DNA of 64,000 bases from Marasmius tenuissimus (GCA_029532415.1 JAQOTA010000071.1:1302001-1366000); one strand, 5' to 3'. Shown: positions 33,760-46,212, counted from the first letter of the stretch. Program-made: numbers and translations. The notes: a model not told the origin generated them from the sequence alone.

Positions 33760-36700
33760 TTATCGGAGGCAGGACATTTCGACCTTCTTGAGAAGACCTT
33801 TCAGCGTGCCGCCCGCGCGGTTGCAGTTGGCCTGTAACCATGCCTCCATTTCCTTCCTGACCGCTCCCAGCTCGTCAGAGACAGGAAGACGCCCGTCAGG
33901 TCTAACCTGAGTGGGATTTAACAGAATGTCAAAGAGTCTTGTCCATAGATCGGCTTGCCAGTACCTCTTGAGAGGAGTAGCGATCTTGGCCCTGCCGTTC
34001 ACCGTGGTCACCGACGCAGCCTGAATATACTTCCCAAAGAACATGCAGTAGATGATGCCTGCAAGACCGAAATAGTCTGTCTGGAACGTCCACGGACGAC
34101 CCTCACGTAACTCTGGGCAATCACGCTCATCAACTTCCCACTCTCCGATGAACTGCTGCCCAGCTGGGAAGAGCCTTGTATCAACGGTTCTCCCGAAGTC
34201 AATCAACTTCAAGCCCTTCGCGCTCCATCCACCTTCTCCCGAAGGCTGATAGGCGCTGGACCAAGCCGTGTTGCCACCAGGTACATCTTCCAGTCGGAGG
34301 AGACAGTTGTCTATCTTCAGGTCCCCATGGATGAAACCGGTATTATGAATGTGCTCGAGTAATCGCAGGAGTTCGATTGCGAAGAACATCACCAGCAGCT
34401 CGTCGAGGCAGGCACCCTGCTGTGATATCCCAGCGCTTTCTGCGCGGTTGACGATGTCGAGGAGTGTTCCTTGTGGACAAAGGTCCATGACAAGGTAGCT
34501 TTCATCCTTGAAAGCATAAAGTGCGTAAGGCGAGACCAATGACCGACGATGAGCAGGAAGAAGGGCCGTATGAAGGCGGCGGAGAACATTGTACTCCCAA
34601 AGGTTTCGAGGCTTGACTACTTTGAGAGCCACCAAAGATTGCTCGTCCTCATCTTCATCGTCCAGCAGGTCATCGTCCGATTCGTCATCCTCCCTTGGCT
34701 TTGGTACACCCAGATCCCGAGCTGCAAATACGGCGCCAAAACCACCTTCGCCGAGCTTCTCCGTAACACCGAACTTGTGGCCATCCAGGATCAAGCTGAA
34801 GGTGGCACCGACGTCAAGGGAACCAGTTGCACTATTCCCGCTCGTCTTGCGAGCTTTTCGGGCAAACTTCTGCAGGTCGTCGTAACGATTGGACTCCTCA
34901 GCAGTAAAGTCATGGAAATGTAAATCGGGGTTGATTCGAGACAGTAGAGTTCGAAGGATGGGCGGATCGAAGGGATTGCAGGGATTATCTGGCTTGAAGT
35001 TGGAGGATAGGGTGAGGCTGTCTACGAGACTTAGTTTGCCCGTCTGCTGCTCGATGGTTGCTATACTGGCATCGTCTCTCTGCGCATCCGGAAGTCTGAA
35101 AGGTTGGAGGTGGTGATCGTTGCCAAAGCCGTGTTCCTCTGTGACGTCGTCCTCGTGGTCCAGTAACGCTCTCTCAGCCTCCTCCTCCGGTATAACATCA
35201 TGGCCTCCAGACAACCCATTCATTTTATCGCTGGGGGTGTTGAAAAATGAGCGGGTGCTGGTGTATTCCACCGTACGCTCCGTGATGGGTGTCATAACAT
35301 TGAACTGTCCGAACCGCCCTCCGAGGGGTACCTCTCTGTACGACTCGCCCTCTTCGTACTGGTATTGCCCATCATTCCCGAGAGGCTCCTGGTACTCCAC
35401 CCCTTCCTGGGCTTCGACTTCATACTCCTCGTGGACTTCTTCCTCATAATACTGACCTTCTCCTTCATAAACCTCCTCTTCATACTCTTCAGCCTCTTCG
35501 TGACTTTCGACATCCTGCTCCTCCTGTGCACCTTCATGCTCCTGTGCCTCGACTTCTTCCTCTTCCTCATACTCGGGCTCAGCCACCTCGTCTCCCTCCT
35601 CCTCTTCGACTACCTCTGGAGGATGTGACACGACGCTCAACGGTGCGCGGCTGGGTGCAACGTCTCGATGCGGTGTGAATGTTGGTTTGATATCTGAGAA
35701 TGGCGTAAAAGCGCGTTGAGACGCAGACAGGGCAGGTGTTTTCGGCGTGAACGCGTTCTCGCCTTCACTCGGTCTACTAAAGACCTTGAACGGAGTCTTG
35801 TTGTCCTCATCGACAAACGGTGTGAAAAAGGGAGTGGCGCGTGGGGTTTCGGATGTTGAATCTTGCAAGGATTTCGCCCTCTCATGAGTTGGTTTCGGGG
35901 TGGGCTTCCCGTGATCTTCTGTGAATGCCTCCCGGAGTAATGGTTTCTTGGGCTCGAAGGGACGGAAGCTGAATGGTTTGGAGTCTTCTTGGAGTGGGGT
36001 CTTCGAAGGATCCTTGGCCCCGAACACTGGTCTAGCTGGTGGTTTGGCAGGTTCAGGATCTACAAACGGAGTGAACTGTACGAAATTTAGTGTAAAGTTC
36101 CCCAAGTCTCGATGTATTCGTCGCGCACCGGGGATGATTTATTCTCTTTCTTCTTTGCCCCAGAATTCTCGTCAACAAACGGTCGGAAGACTGGTTCCGC
36201 ATTAGCTATCTGTAACCTGGTCGGCTGTGTGGAGAGCGTACCTGGTTTAGCGTTTTGCGAAGGTGGGTTCTCTGATGACAGCTGGGTTGTCGGCTTAGAT
36301 GATTGCGGAGCGAACGGAGTAATAGCGTCTATTCTCGTCACCGGAGCGTGTTTGCTACCGAGCATGGTCTTGACCGTCCGCTCTGGGGAGTTGTACATCC
36401 CAAAGACGTCGGCCAAAGCTTCCTTTGTGTTGATGGTCACCGTCGGCTCCGCCCCGCCCATTATACTCTTCCTCTTCAAAGACCGGGTGTTTCTATCATC
36501 CTTGAAGTTGATCGTGAGTCGCGACGAGCGGTTGGATCTGTCCGACCCAGTAGGTAGAGCAGGCCATTGTTTCCCAAGGAGTCCCATCGAACGAGCCCTC
36601 GCTTCCTCGATACAGAACTCTCCATGTTCCTCCGTGTAGAGGAGAGAGAGGTTAAATTCGAGTTTTTCTGGTCGCTTCCCGGGTTCAGGTGGGGCAAGCA

Positions 36701-37362
36701 TTAAGGCATAGCGAGATGCCGCAGTGCCAATAACAGCAGGAGAAGATGAAGTGGATGGAATGCGTTTCGACTTGCTCTCGACTTGATTGCTGGAAGACGG
36801 TGATGAGGAAGATTGAACGTTGTGTTTCGCCTGAAATTCTTCATAGCGTTTCTTCAGACGTTCCGCTGGTCGCGCCTGACGTTTCAGGCCCTTGCGAAAA
36901 ACGGTATCAGCATCCTTCACTCTGAATATCGTAACCATCAGCTTCATACGAGATCGAACGAACACAGTTTACTCACCGTCCCTTCGCTTCCAACAACTTC
37001 GCATACTCCTCATACAGTAACGAGTAAGATATCCCAATTCCATTCTTCAACAATTGCGAGTAGTAGCTCAATGCTGCTGATAGATCTACTTGTCGGGCGC
37101 GAAGTGTCCAAAGTTTGAGATATCGTAGATCGTTCTTGTAGATTGATTCCTCTCGGAAGGCATTCGTAGCCTTTTCAAGTACCTCTGCGAGACCAGTATC
37201 TGGATCATTGAAAGAAACGTTGCTGACCACCCATTGAACGTAATCATAATAAACTGCGAGAGGATCATCTTCTTCCAGTATAGCGGCCACTCGAGTGCTG
37301 AATTCAGCCTTCTTCTGTCTCACTTCTTCTCTGGATGCATTCTTGGTCGACGATGGGGGCAT
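33760..37362 (-). CDS. BUB1: Spindle assembly checkpoint kinase Bub1
   Basis: Bub1 sits at unattached kinetochores, recruits Mad1-Mad2 and phosphorylates histone H2A. Exon 1 is the Mad3/BUB1 TPR region: DPLAVYYDYVQWVVSNVS, YLKLWTLRARQVDLSAALSY, GIGISYSLLYEEYAKLLEAK, continuing DADTVFRKGLKRQARPAERL. A KEN motif (AKKKENKSSP) lies just before intron 2, whose removal gives SSP-FTPFVDPEP. Repeated FTPF/FRPFVDE motifs follow, then a Glu-rich tract (35330-35620). The C-terminal kinase has KLGEGGFGAVFAAR, ALKVVKPRNLWEYNVLRRLH, FIHGDLKIDNCLLR, LKLIDFGRTVDTRLF and TDYFGLAGIIYCMFFGKY. Catalytic Lys, Asp and DFG are present, so it should be active. About 1,170 residues, three exons; intron-poor for this window. 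Having both TPR and kinase identifies Bub1 rather than Mad3. Confidence 0.93.
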
Positions 37363-37450
37363 TCCTAGGGTTCTCGTGCAATTTGCAACGAAAAAAGTGA
37401 GGAGACTCGGATGGGCAAGCCGGTGCTTGACGTGAGGACGCGAACCGTGA

Positions 37451-37497
37451 TGCGATCACGTGAGGTTGATTATTCTCTTCATCGCCATGTGATCGCA
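37451..37497. promoter_or_regulatory. Inverted repeat with E-box in the divergent BUB1/37835 promoter
   Basis: TGCGATCACGTG at 37451-37462 faces CATGTGATCGCA at 37486-37497, matching at 11 of 12 positions with a 23-bp spacer. The left arm contains the perfect E-box CACGTG. It lies about 90-135 bp upstream of the BUB1 start. The rest of the 472-bp spacer (37363-37834) shows a TATATAAC at about 37750, 85 bp before the + strand gene. Confidence 0.5.
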
Positions 37498-37834
37498 CGG
37501 TATCCCCACAAGGACCCACATCCGTTCCTTCACCCTTCCATCTGGTTCAGTAGTCCCGATGTCACTTCGTAAGCTACTACGACACGATGCATATCTATCA
37601 ATACGGCGGAAGACAAAGTATACCCCAAAAATTGACTATCAGAACAAGCCCTTTATCCCTTTTGGGGTGAACGCCTTCCCAAACAATAACAAGGACACAT
37701 TACTTGTTGTAACACGGAGGTTCCTACGTCTGTTGGCATGGGGCCCCTTGTATATAACACGATGATACCAAACCATCTTTCAAAAACAACCCATCAACCA
37801 CCCCACCGGCCCTCCCATTAATCGAACTCTCGAT

Positions 37835-39589
37835 ATGCGTGGAACCGACAACCTACGAGACTACCTTCAAGAGGCAATACTGCCAGAAATGGTTCTCAAC
37901 GCAAACGCACCCCCTATGCCTCCACCTGGCCACAAGAGCCATGCAAATCATCTGCAAGTCAGACCAGAGCAATGGAGGAGGTTAGAGGGTATGCATGTAT
38001 TAGATCCTGATGAAGTCAATCAAATGGTGCTGGAATGTGAGTTTTCTGGCATAAGACCGTGTAATACTAGGCTCAACCCGTCGATGCTTCCAGGGGCAGA
38101 CTTGGATATCCCTCGAGATCCCTTGGAGGAAGATGATGAAGATCCATCTTCAGGCATATGTCTTTCAGTACCGTGTCCCAAAGCATCTCGCTTCGAAATC
38201 CCATGCCAACGGGAGGCAAGACCTGACACTATTGGCCGGTACGCCTCTCGACTCTGTTTCCCTCAGCTAGTAGGCTCATCTCACATACAGACTGTACAAA
38301 TGGCTTGACACTTTCCCTCTCGCCACCGTACAACGTACAATACATCTGCTCAACCCTGAACTACGCCGATGGCGGTTCTACACTCCTGAAGATCGATTCC
38401 AACCTGAAGACACCAACCTATTCCAACACTTTCTATGGGGACTACCTGCAGATGACTTTGACAATCTCAGCCTTACCGAGCATACATTAGCCGAAACGGC
38501 TCGCCAAAAACAATTAGTGGTGGCGTATCAGCCTCCTTGGATCCTTTCTCCTACCGACCTGAAGGAATTTACTACACGTCGCTCGGTGAGCAATGTCTGC
38601 TGCTTTCTATGCGACCTGGCTAAATTTATTCTCAACCTAGTTCCCCACATTTCGTGCACCTGGACACGCATTTCCCACAGAGCTTGAAAGCTCAGAACGC
38701 GTGTGGGCAAGGGTAGGTTTTGTCTTCAGTTATAATTCACCGATAGCTAATGTTAGCAGCTATGGGATCTATGCCTTACTAGAAACACTCGTTGGTTCGT
38801 GCTGACGTCGTACAATCAATGGGTTTTTGGTGCCTTTGCTGAGCGTGGGTTTCTCCGGCACTCTTATCTTTCTCCTATCTCTTAATCCCAATAATAGGAC
38901 GGAGTATCGGCTTCACAACACCGGTATACGAATGGAATTCCTCAGCGCCCACTATCGTCGAACTTCTCGCTTTTTGGACTTCCTGCGCGATGGATCTCAC
39001 CGAATACAACCCGATTCCCAAGGTGTGTGAGAGCGATACACGAGTAGCATGCCAGACTGTGTGTACGGTGTACGACGCAATGGTACAAGACAAGAAGGCT
39101 GCTATTGCTCTGTATTCGCTATGAGTGGTGAACAGAGGCTCAACGTCGCTAAAAATATGTAGGTACCGGAACCGATCCACCTGCCACCTCTTCCTCAATA
39201 TATCTATCACGCTGACGTTGGGGATGCAGCGGTCTCGGAGTCGTTCTGGACAGGACGAGATTCTGGTATGTCATATTTTATCGAGCTGCAGGACGAAGAC
39301 CTCGCTGACACCCGTTCTAGACGCTGCATCGTCAGCCCAAGTGCGGGAACTCTCGCCCAACCCGTCGCAGGAAGGCCTCGAGGATGATATAGTGGCTCCT
39401 GCTTACCGTCCTGGGGGTGTTGATGGATGTCCCGAATTCACCCAGGATTGGGTAGCCAGAGTCTACAGCCAAGATTTCTTCGAGGACCCTGAAGCCCCGC
39501 AAAGGTATCACTTGCAGTGGGAGAAGAACAGGCTTGCGTTCGAGGAACACCCTGGCGGTCTAGGAGAGTGGCTAGTCGCGAAGAGTTGA
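37835..39589 (+). CDS. Conserved Agaricomycete orphan protein
   Basis: No known domain recognised. Start MRGTDNLRDYLQEAILPEMV, then PPGHKSHANHLQVRPEQWRR. After intron 1 the best-defined block is LYKWLDTFPLATVQRTIHLL then NPELRRWRFYTPEDRFQPED. After further introns come FRAPGHAFPTELESSERVWA, LTRNTRWFVLTSYNQWVFGA and IGFTTPVYEWNSSAPTIVEL. The end is EDPEAPQRYHLQWEKNRLAF and GLGEWLVAKS. Six or so introns, about 440 residues. The WFVLTSYNQWVFG block resembles a short beta-rich motif in uncharacterised Agaricomycete proteins that I recall as multicopy; that comparison is from memory. No signal peptide or membrane segment. A short hairpin (TACCAAGTTTGGCTTGGTA, 39662-39680) lies in the probable 3' UTR. 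Confidence 0.75.
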
Positions 39590-40036
39590 GGTCAGAAGGT
39601 GTTTTAATTCGGTCCCGCCAAGTCCGGCATCTCCACGCTCTAAATTCATTTGAACTTCCAATACCAAGTTTGGCTTGGTAGTCCTCCCCAAAATTTCTAG
39701 CCCTACAACATGTACCAGTTTTATAACCTAACGACCCTATATTCACGTAGTAATACTTAGCGAATCGCATATTGGTGACTGCGATCGAGACATCGCCTAC
39801 CCAGCCGTATCAAGTCTGGAACTTAGACGCTCGGTCTTTTTTCAAAAAGTCCAAGCAAATTCAAAACGTTGATGCCGTCAGGCGCGTTGCCTCGTGTTGA
39901 ACATGACGAGCTTCCCTGAGCCGAGACTGATATGACTTCTCGTTTTGGAACGCCCAAAGGTTCATCCTGAACCACCACTCTCCCTCGTTCCGTCGTCCTC
40001 GCAGCTATTTATGCGATCGTCCTGATCCACTTTACC
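39590..40036. other. Intergenic, no supported gene
   Basis: 447 bp holding the 3' end of the upstream gene and the promoter of the GH5 gene. TATTTATG at about 40006 is close to the GH5 start and is too near to be certain as a TATA box. Confidence 0.4.
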
Positions 40037-42025
40037 ATGATGCATCTACCATTGGGATTGTTACTTCTTCTCACAGGATCTCAGCTCACAAACGCAGAAC
40101 AGTGCCGTCTTCGTGCAAAGAACATGCTGAACGATCCTTCATTTCCTGCGACAACAACGTTTGGGAATGGCACGATGACGCCCACGGGTACGAACTCCAA
40201 TGGCCAGAGTAGCACGAGTTCGACGAGCGCAACGCCGACACGAACGCCGTTTAACTATGGTTCAGAACCAGTTCGAGGTGTTAATTTGTGAGTAGTATAT
40301 TCCTCGACGTTTTCAACAATTTCTCTCACACGCATTCTTCTATAGAGGAGGCTGGCTGGTTCTGGAGGTATGCTAGCCACTGTATCTAACGCCACCACGA
40401 GTTTTTCGATTGTTTCTGCACTATTAGCCCTGGATAACACCCAGCATCTTCGATAACACGGGAGACGACGCTATTGTGGACGAATACACATTAGGACAGA
40501 GACGAAATAACGATGAAATGCGGAAAATATTGGACAACCACTGGAATACGGTGAGCGGACCTCTTTTGTATCGTCTTACCTCTGGCAAAATTGACATCGA
40601 ATTCAAGTGGATAACAGAAGATGATTTTCGGAATATTCGTGCGGCTGGATTAAATCACGTTCGGTAATTTGACCCCTCAACTCTACTGTGTCTGTGTCCT
40701 CAAATGTTCTTTTAGAATACCAGTCGGGTACTGGTCCGTCCCTATGACTTCAAGAGATACCCAAGAAAGCACAGACCCATCACCCTACATCCCCGGCGCG
40801 TGGCCTTACCTCCTCCGCGGTCTTAACTGGGCAGCAACTCACGGCGTCCACGTTATTGTCGATCTACACGGTGCACCTGGCTCACAAAACGGCTACGACA
40901 ATTCTGGACAGAGAACTGATGATCCGCGATGGGCTTACAACCCTTCGAACGTGACGAGGACGATTGATACGCTCAAGGTTATGGCGAGGGAAATTGGTGG
41001 GATGATAGATGTGTTGGAACTGTTGAACGAATCTGCTGGGTTTAAGTCGGGTCAGTGGGCGGAGGTGACGAGACAGTTTTGGTTGGATGGGTACAGAGCT
41101 GTGAGGGAGGCTGGTGGTAATGGTTTTAGGGTGATGATTGGGGATGCTTTCTTAGGACTTGATGTGAGTGAGGGCATCCAGTTTGCTGTTCTGGCATTCC
41201 GGTTGACAAGATTACCCGTTGGTAGAGCTGGACGAACTTTATGGAACCTCCACAGGCACAAGGCGTCCTCATTGACTTTGTTCGTGCATTTTTAATCTCT
41301 ATCCAACCTCGCAGCCGTGCTGAAACCGAACTTACGGCAGCACCAATACCAAGTTTTCAGCAACCAAGAGCTTGCTCGTTCTTTCGATGAGCACATCTCC
41401 GTAAGCAAAACTACTTTTCTTCTTCCTCAAATTGACATAAACCAACCCCTCGTCTAGCACACATGCAGCATGAAAAGCGGAGTAGTGAATTATGCTACGA
41501 ACAATCTCTGGACTGTTATGGGAGAATGGTCGAACGCAATCACAGATTGCGCCAAATACCTCAATGGACGTGGGGTCGGATATCGTTGGGACGGCACCAG
41601 AGCGCAGGACGACATGCGGAGGTTTGGCTCGTGTGATTCATATACAGGGAGTTATCGTGGCTTTTCAGACGAGTATAAGGCGTTCCTTCGCCGGTGAGTT
41701 TGATTGATTGACTGAAGCACGGTCGAGTCTGTTCACGGCTGATTCCGTCCTCAGATATTTTGAAGCTCAGATAGATATATCAGAAGCTGCACAAGGATGG
41801 GTTGGTAGTTCTCAATCGTACTTCTCATGCTGTTCTGACCAACCTCTTCTTCCGCCAGGTATATTGGCCCTGGAAAGTAAGTATATTTCTTGTTGAGATG
41901 AAACTCTAACTGAGGTCTTGACACAGGCAGAGATCGCGGACGACTGGAGCTACGAGAAAGGCCTAGAGGGGGGCTGGATACCCCAAAATCCCTCCGATAG
42001 GATGTATCCGAACATTTGCTCGTAG
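40037..42025 (+). CDS. Secreted exo-beta-1,3-glucanase (GH5, glucan 1,3-beta-glucosidase type)
   Basis: Releases glucose from beta-1,3-glucan, mainly for fungal wall remodelling. The signal peptide is MMHLPLGLLLLLTGSQLTNA. A Ser/Thr-rich linker (FGNGTMTPTGTNSNG, then SSTSSTSATPTRTP) precedes [20 protein letters not shown]. Core motifs: ILDNHWNTWITEDDF, LNHVRIPVGYW, VHVIVDLHGAPGSQNGYDNS, VLELLNESAGF with the acid/base Glu, FHQYQVFSNQEL, WTVMGEWSNAITDCAKYLNG with the nucleophile Glu, and GWVYWPWKAEIADDWSYEKG. It ends RMYPNICS. About eight introns; D-SWTNFMEPPQ and DF-HQYQ joins restore conserved text. The usual NEP is NES here but the Glu is kept. Length about 480 residues. Confidence 0.9.
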
Positions 42026-42235
42026 CCACACCCGTGAGCACATACTCATTACTTATTGTATTTATGAAGCAAAGAGAGCAGGACAATTTACATGCCTATT
42101 GTATGGAGTACCTACAACGATTACGACCTACAACATAGATACATTCTACATAGCCTAAGCTATAACTATATAACACAATTGGTCCAAATAAAACCAAGAA
42201 AGCGAAAATCGATCAGGAGGCCCGTCGGGTATGTA

Positions 42236-43390
42236 TCAGAACGATTGTTGCGGCCAATCTGGCAAGCTCTGGAGGGCCGCGTTGGTAGCCTCTCTGACCC
42301 TACTTTTGCTCGACTTGTCACCCGATTGACGATAGTTCTGGAAGACTTCTTGCATCTGGAATGAAGACGCCGCTACGGAATCTACAAAGGGAAGCAAAGC
42401 TTGGTTGGTGGCTGAGAAAGATGGGGAAATGGACTACTTACCAAAATTCGAGTCTGCCTCCTTCGAAAGCTGATAGTAGCGAATCAGAGACGGGGATCGT
42501 CTGCAGAACAAAGGTGAACTCACCCCTTGTAATCGTGCAGCCTCCTGTTGCAGCTGAGCCGCGTAATACCCGCCACCACTGTACTGAACCTGCATCTGCA
42601 TCTGACTAGCCTTTCCTTCCAGCTCTTTCTTCCTTGCTTCCCACGCACCCTTCAACGCGTCGAACGCATTGAGCAGCTGCTTCCATGCATAAGAATCCCA
42701 AGATTCTATCTCCGCTTTATGAGTCCGAATATATTCTCTTGGATGATAGTCCCCGCTTGCTGATCTCGACGTGGTACCCTGACTCTGACCCTGAAAACCG
42801 CTCCCTGTCCCAGTAGGACTCTGCATTGGCATCTGCATCTGCGAAGACTGCTGCGACCCATCCCATCCCTGACCAATCGACGAATAAGGATCGAGCTGAG
42901 CAATATAACTAGGACTTGACAGCTGTTGCTGTGCGGGGTTATACGTCGATTGCTGCTGCTGCTGCTGCTGTCCATTCAGATACCCATACGAGCTCCCATT
43001 TAGATGTGAGGTGAGTTGTTGTCCAAAGCTACTGCTCGGTTGGAATCCAGTGGGTTGTGACATCAGGCTTCCTCCGACGCCCATACCGGGCCCGCCGCCG
43101 CCGCCGTTGCTCCACCCGCCAGTGTTCATGTTCATCCCATATCCTCCTGGGCTGAATTGGTTCTGTGGTGATGCACCAGTGAATGATGATTGTTGATAGA
43201 ATTGTTGTGGTTGTTGTTGTTGTTGCTGCTGCTGTTGTTGGGGCATCCAAGAAGTGTACTGCGGATTCGGCATGGGTGGTGAGGGTGATGAAGTCGATAG
43301 GTCGGGAAAGCGATTTCTTGGGTTGGAAGGATCGGTCGAGAATGGGTTGTTCATTCCAGTAACTTGAGAAGATGCATGACTATTGTACAT
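42236..43390 (-). CDS. Gln-rich low-complexity protein
   Basis: Start MYNSHASSQVTGMNNPFSTD, with an NPF motif that can bind EH domains. A poly-Gln run (43202-43240) and a second at about 42953-42971 separate Gly/Met/Asn-rich stretches. The only block that looks folded is C-terminal: YIRTHKAEIESWDSYAWKQL, LNAFDALKGAWEARKKELEG. After two introns it continues LSKEADSNF-DSVAASSFQMQ, EVFQNYRQSGDKSSKSRVRE and ATNAALQSLPDWPQQSF, a helical tail. Three exons, about 350 residues. Function unknown; a scaffold for endocytosis or transcription would suit the composition but nothing decides this. Confidence 0.75.
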
Positions 43391-43634
43391 TGTATATGAA
43401 GGACGTTCAAGGAAGATGGAGGATTGTGGTGGTGGTGGTTATTCTGGAAGTGCCGGCCGGCTGCGCACAACTTATGCTCTACGTCAATTTCCCACGGCTC
43501 GAGGCACTTTGATTTCTATGAAGGGTATAATTATCGAAGAACGCGTAAAAGATGTCCAAAAGGTCTATATGGACGTGCAAATAATGTACATGTACAATGT
43601 ACAACCCGTACTTTTCTGCTCCCGAGTCCATCTC

Positions 43635-44334
43635 TCAGTCGCGACGTACTTTTGGTGCAGGCAGTAAACCCAACAGTCCGAATGTCAGCGCGTAAACAGC
43701 ACAAGCTAGGATCAAGAAAAAGAGAATGATGAGCCGTGTGCAACGAGATAAGACGATAGATAGCTCACAGCCAACAAGACTTGCAAAGAATCCAGAGTCC
43801 GAATAACGCCATAGCGTTATTGCTAGTAGCAGCCAACCCGAGATTATCGTCGTAGTAAGGACCTGGATTTTGTAGTCGTGAGTACAAAAAGTCCATATGA
43901 TAGGTTCGCAGTGATCCGTACTGGAATGACTGAAGAAAGTATGCCTGATTCTCGCCATGAACGGTACTGTTCGCACAAAGTCAGATATCGCGATGAGCAA
44001 CAAAGAACTCGAGGCAGACGTACATCAGGTTCCACCCCTCGTATCCAAGGCGTCAAAAGCACATAGATAAAGAGAGATATCGTTGTGCATCCCAATAGAA
44101 GTGCTACGAATGCTGACGTCCTACAAGGGGCAATAGATGGAATCAGCAAAGATAACCAGATGTCAAAGCCATTCATCTGGCGACGCACCTTCCCCAATCT
44201 TCTCCTTCACGCTCCAATATCCTCCAGAATTCTAATATCGTCTCGAAATAGTATGCTGCAACTCCTCCGGGGACGATTAGCTTGAGTTGTCGGAAGGTGT
44301 GTTGTAAAGTGAATGGTTTTGAGGGTTCCGACAT
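43635..44334 (-). CDS. Small multi-pass membrane protein of unknown function
   Basis: Four or so exons encode about 160 residues: MSEPSKPFTLQHTFRQLKLI, LEFWRILEREGEDWG-RTSAF, then a first helix VALLLGCTTISLFIYVLL. After PWIRGVEPDYRSWRESGILS comes a second helix LTTTIISGWLLLAITLW, then a third helix over YALTFGLLGLLPAP and the basic end KVRRD. A weak amphipathic segment near the start may add a fourth pass. The compact size, hydrophilic N-terminus and basic C-terminus suggest an ER or Golgi protein, but no family is recognised. Confidence 0.65.
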
Positions 44335-44630
44335 TGTATGTTTGTCAGGAAAGGGGACGATTCTAGTGAATTCGGAAGGAATAAGGCCAATCACGGCTTT
44401 GTGGTCGTGTCAAGTCGAGAGAGATCAGGGTCGTGTTACAACTTTGTGGTCGTTTCATTTTGTTCCGCTGCAAAAAATAAATTCACATGTATTCTCGGAC
44501 TTAGTCAGCACATTATCGTCATCGAGGTGCTCAACATGAACGTCAATACGTTCAAAAAATAAATCAGTAGTACATCGTCCGGTCTATGATACAGTGGTGA
44601 TGAGAAGCAACAAGAATATGCAAGTATGTG

Positions 44631-45947
44631 CTATGTCTTGGCCGGAGTATTCCCGCCATGACTTGAGCTCGGTGTACGACCAGATACATCATCATTCGTT
44701 TGAGAAGATGCGGGGGTTGGTGCGGGCAACTGAGATGCTGGAGGATTAATGGGACCATAGAACCGCTCTCGGGGAATTGGCAGAGTCGGAGGAGGTACCT
44801 ATAAGCGCCATCAGTATGCTATAGAAAGTGGCGCGGTACAGCTTGGACAAACCGATGCTACTGTGGCCAAGTACGGGTGGGCCGTCATGTCCTGCGATGC
44901 ATAGAATTCTATGAGGAGATTCAAGACCTCTGCAAGCAGCGCGTCAGCTACTGTTTACCCTTCCTGGAGGAGGAAAAGAAATCAGACCAGCAACATTTCC
45001 CAACTCTGATTCCGTCAATGCAAAAAAGTCAATTGCCCAACGCGTTTGGTCCGGTGAAACTGCCTTGTGCGAGGGCGGAGTAGGTAACGACGATGATGGT
45101 GCGGAAACCGATATCCGTGCGTCTAACGAAGGCGAATTCGGGCCATCCACGAGTCGTTGAGCAAGGACATAACAAGCCACAGCTATTATGAACGGCGGGA
45201 AAAACAGGCAGAGAGGTGTCCGGTAAGAGTCGTGCGCAAGTGACCAGGCATAATCCTGCATCGCATAGTCGTGTGGTCCCGAGTTGAAAAGGTCTACGAG
45301 GTCCGCGTGGGGGCTTTCAACTGTGAAATCAAAACAGATTGCTTCGAGAAGGTATTCTTCGGTGAGGAGGATGGTGCTTTGGTATTGGTCTACTTCCTGG
45401 TTTTTCCTGAATGTGAGTACTATCGTGGCAAGGGTGATACGGGAACGTGAATGCGCACCTGAGAATCTGAAGGTATATCGTTGACATCCATCCCAGACAG
45501 CTTTGAATGATACACCATCGCAACATCTCGTAGTTTTCGCCCACATTCCTCCGTTTTGGTTGCAAGAAAGATGCATGAAGCTGCCACGTCCTATTGTAAA
45601 AGAATTATGTCAGTGCCACATAACCTTGGTGCCCCAAACCTGGTCTAACCTGTCGATGAAAATCCTCCATAGAGTACCGCATATAGAACCTATGTAGCCA
45701 AGTTGCAGCAGTAAACAGTGCAGGTGACGGTCTTTGGGTACATTCTCATGAGATATGTAGCATGAGAGAGTCCAGATATAGGTGCGTACAATTTCAATGA
45801 CGTTCCAAGCCTATACAGGAACTCGACGCCTCGAGCCAGGTCATAAAGAAACTTCTCGACGGAATACTGGGTGGGGGCCTGTCGCAAAGAGGCAAGAGGG
45901 AGTAGCCATTGATTCGGGTTTCTGTTCGGTCCGGCCTTGACTGACAT
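44631..45947 (-). CDS. Transcription-type cyclin (cyclin K/T or Ctk2/Pch1-like)
   Basis: Cyclins of this class activate Cdk9/Cdk12-type kinases that phosphorylate the RNA polymerase II CTD. Start MSVKAGPNRNPNQWLLPLAS, directly before the first cyclin box. After an intron the box continues LPSPALFTAATWLHRFYMRY, SMEDFHRQ-DVAASCIFLAT, KTEECGRKLRDVAMVYHSKL. The second box has VDQYQSTILLTEEYLLEAIC, FDFTVESPHADLVDLFNS and LCLFFPPFIIAVACYVLAQR. The tail is Pro/Ser-rich: PPTLPIPRERFYGPINPPAS ending HGGNTPAKT. About six introns. The ATEEC-like and FDF-VE-PH motifs place it nearer cyclin K/L/T than mitotic cyclins. Which CDK it pairs with cannot be read here. The frame stays open upstream to an ATG at 46094, so a longer N-terminus is possible. 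Confidence 0.82.
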
Positions 45948-46212
45948 ATTGCAGTCAGAAACGACAGGTAACCGTTTTCTGACAAACGCGATGGTGGTGG
46001 TGAACTTGAAAGTTGAGAGAGGGCGGGGATAGCGGACCGGCACTGTGCCTCGAGCTTTTTCCCACCACTCACTCTGATTCTCATTCGAACCCAAGTCGAT
46101 GTAATTGTGAACAACTCGTTTGCATTTTCTTTCGAATTAAACATTCAGACACAGGTATATATTTGCTCTACATGAATCTCAGAATTTCGACTGATGCACT
46201 TTAACTATCCTT

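Noticed and set aside
35365..35628. Hydrophobic + strand frame that looks like membrane helices
   Set aside because: It is the antisense of the Glu-rich tract of Bub1; GAG/GAA codons read in reverse give Leu/Phe/Ile.
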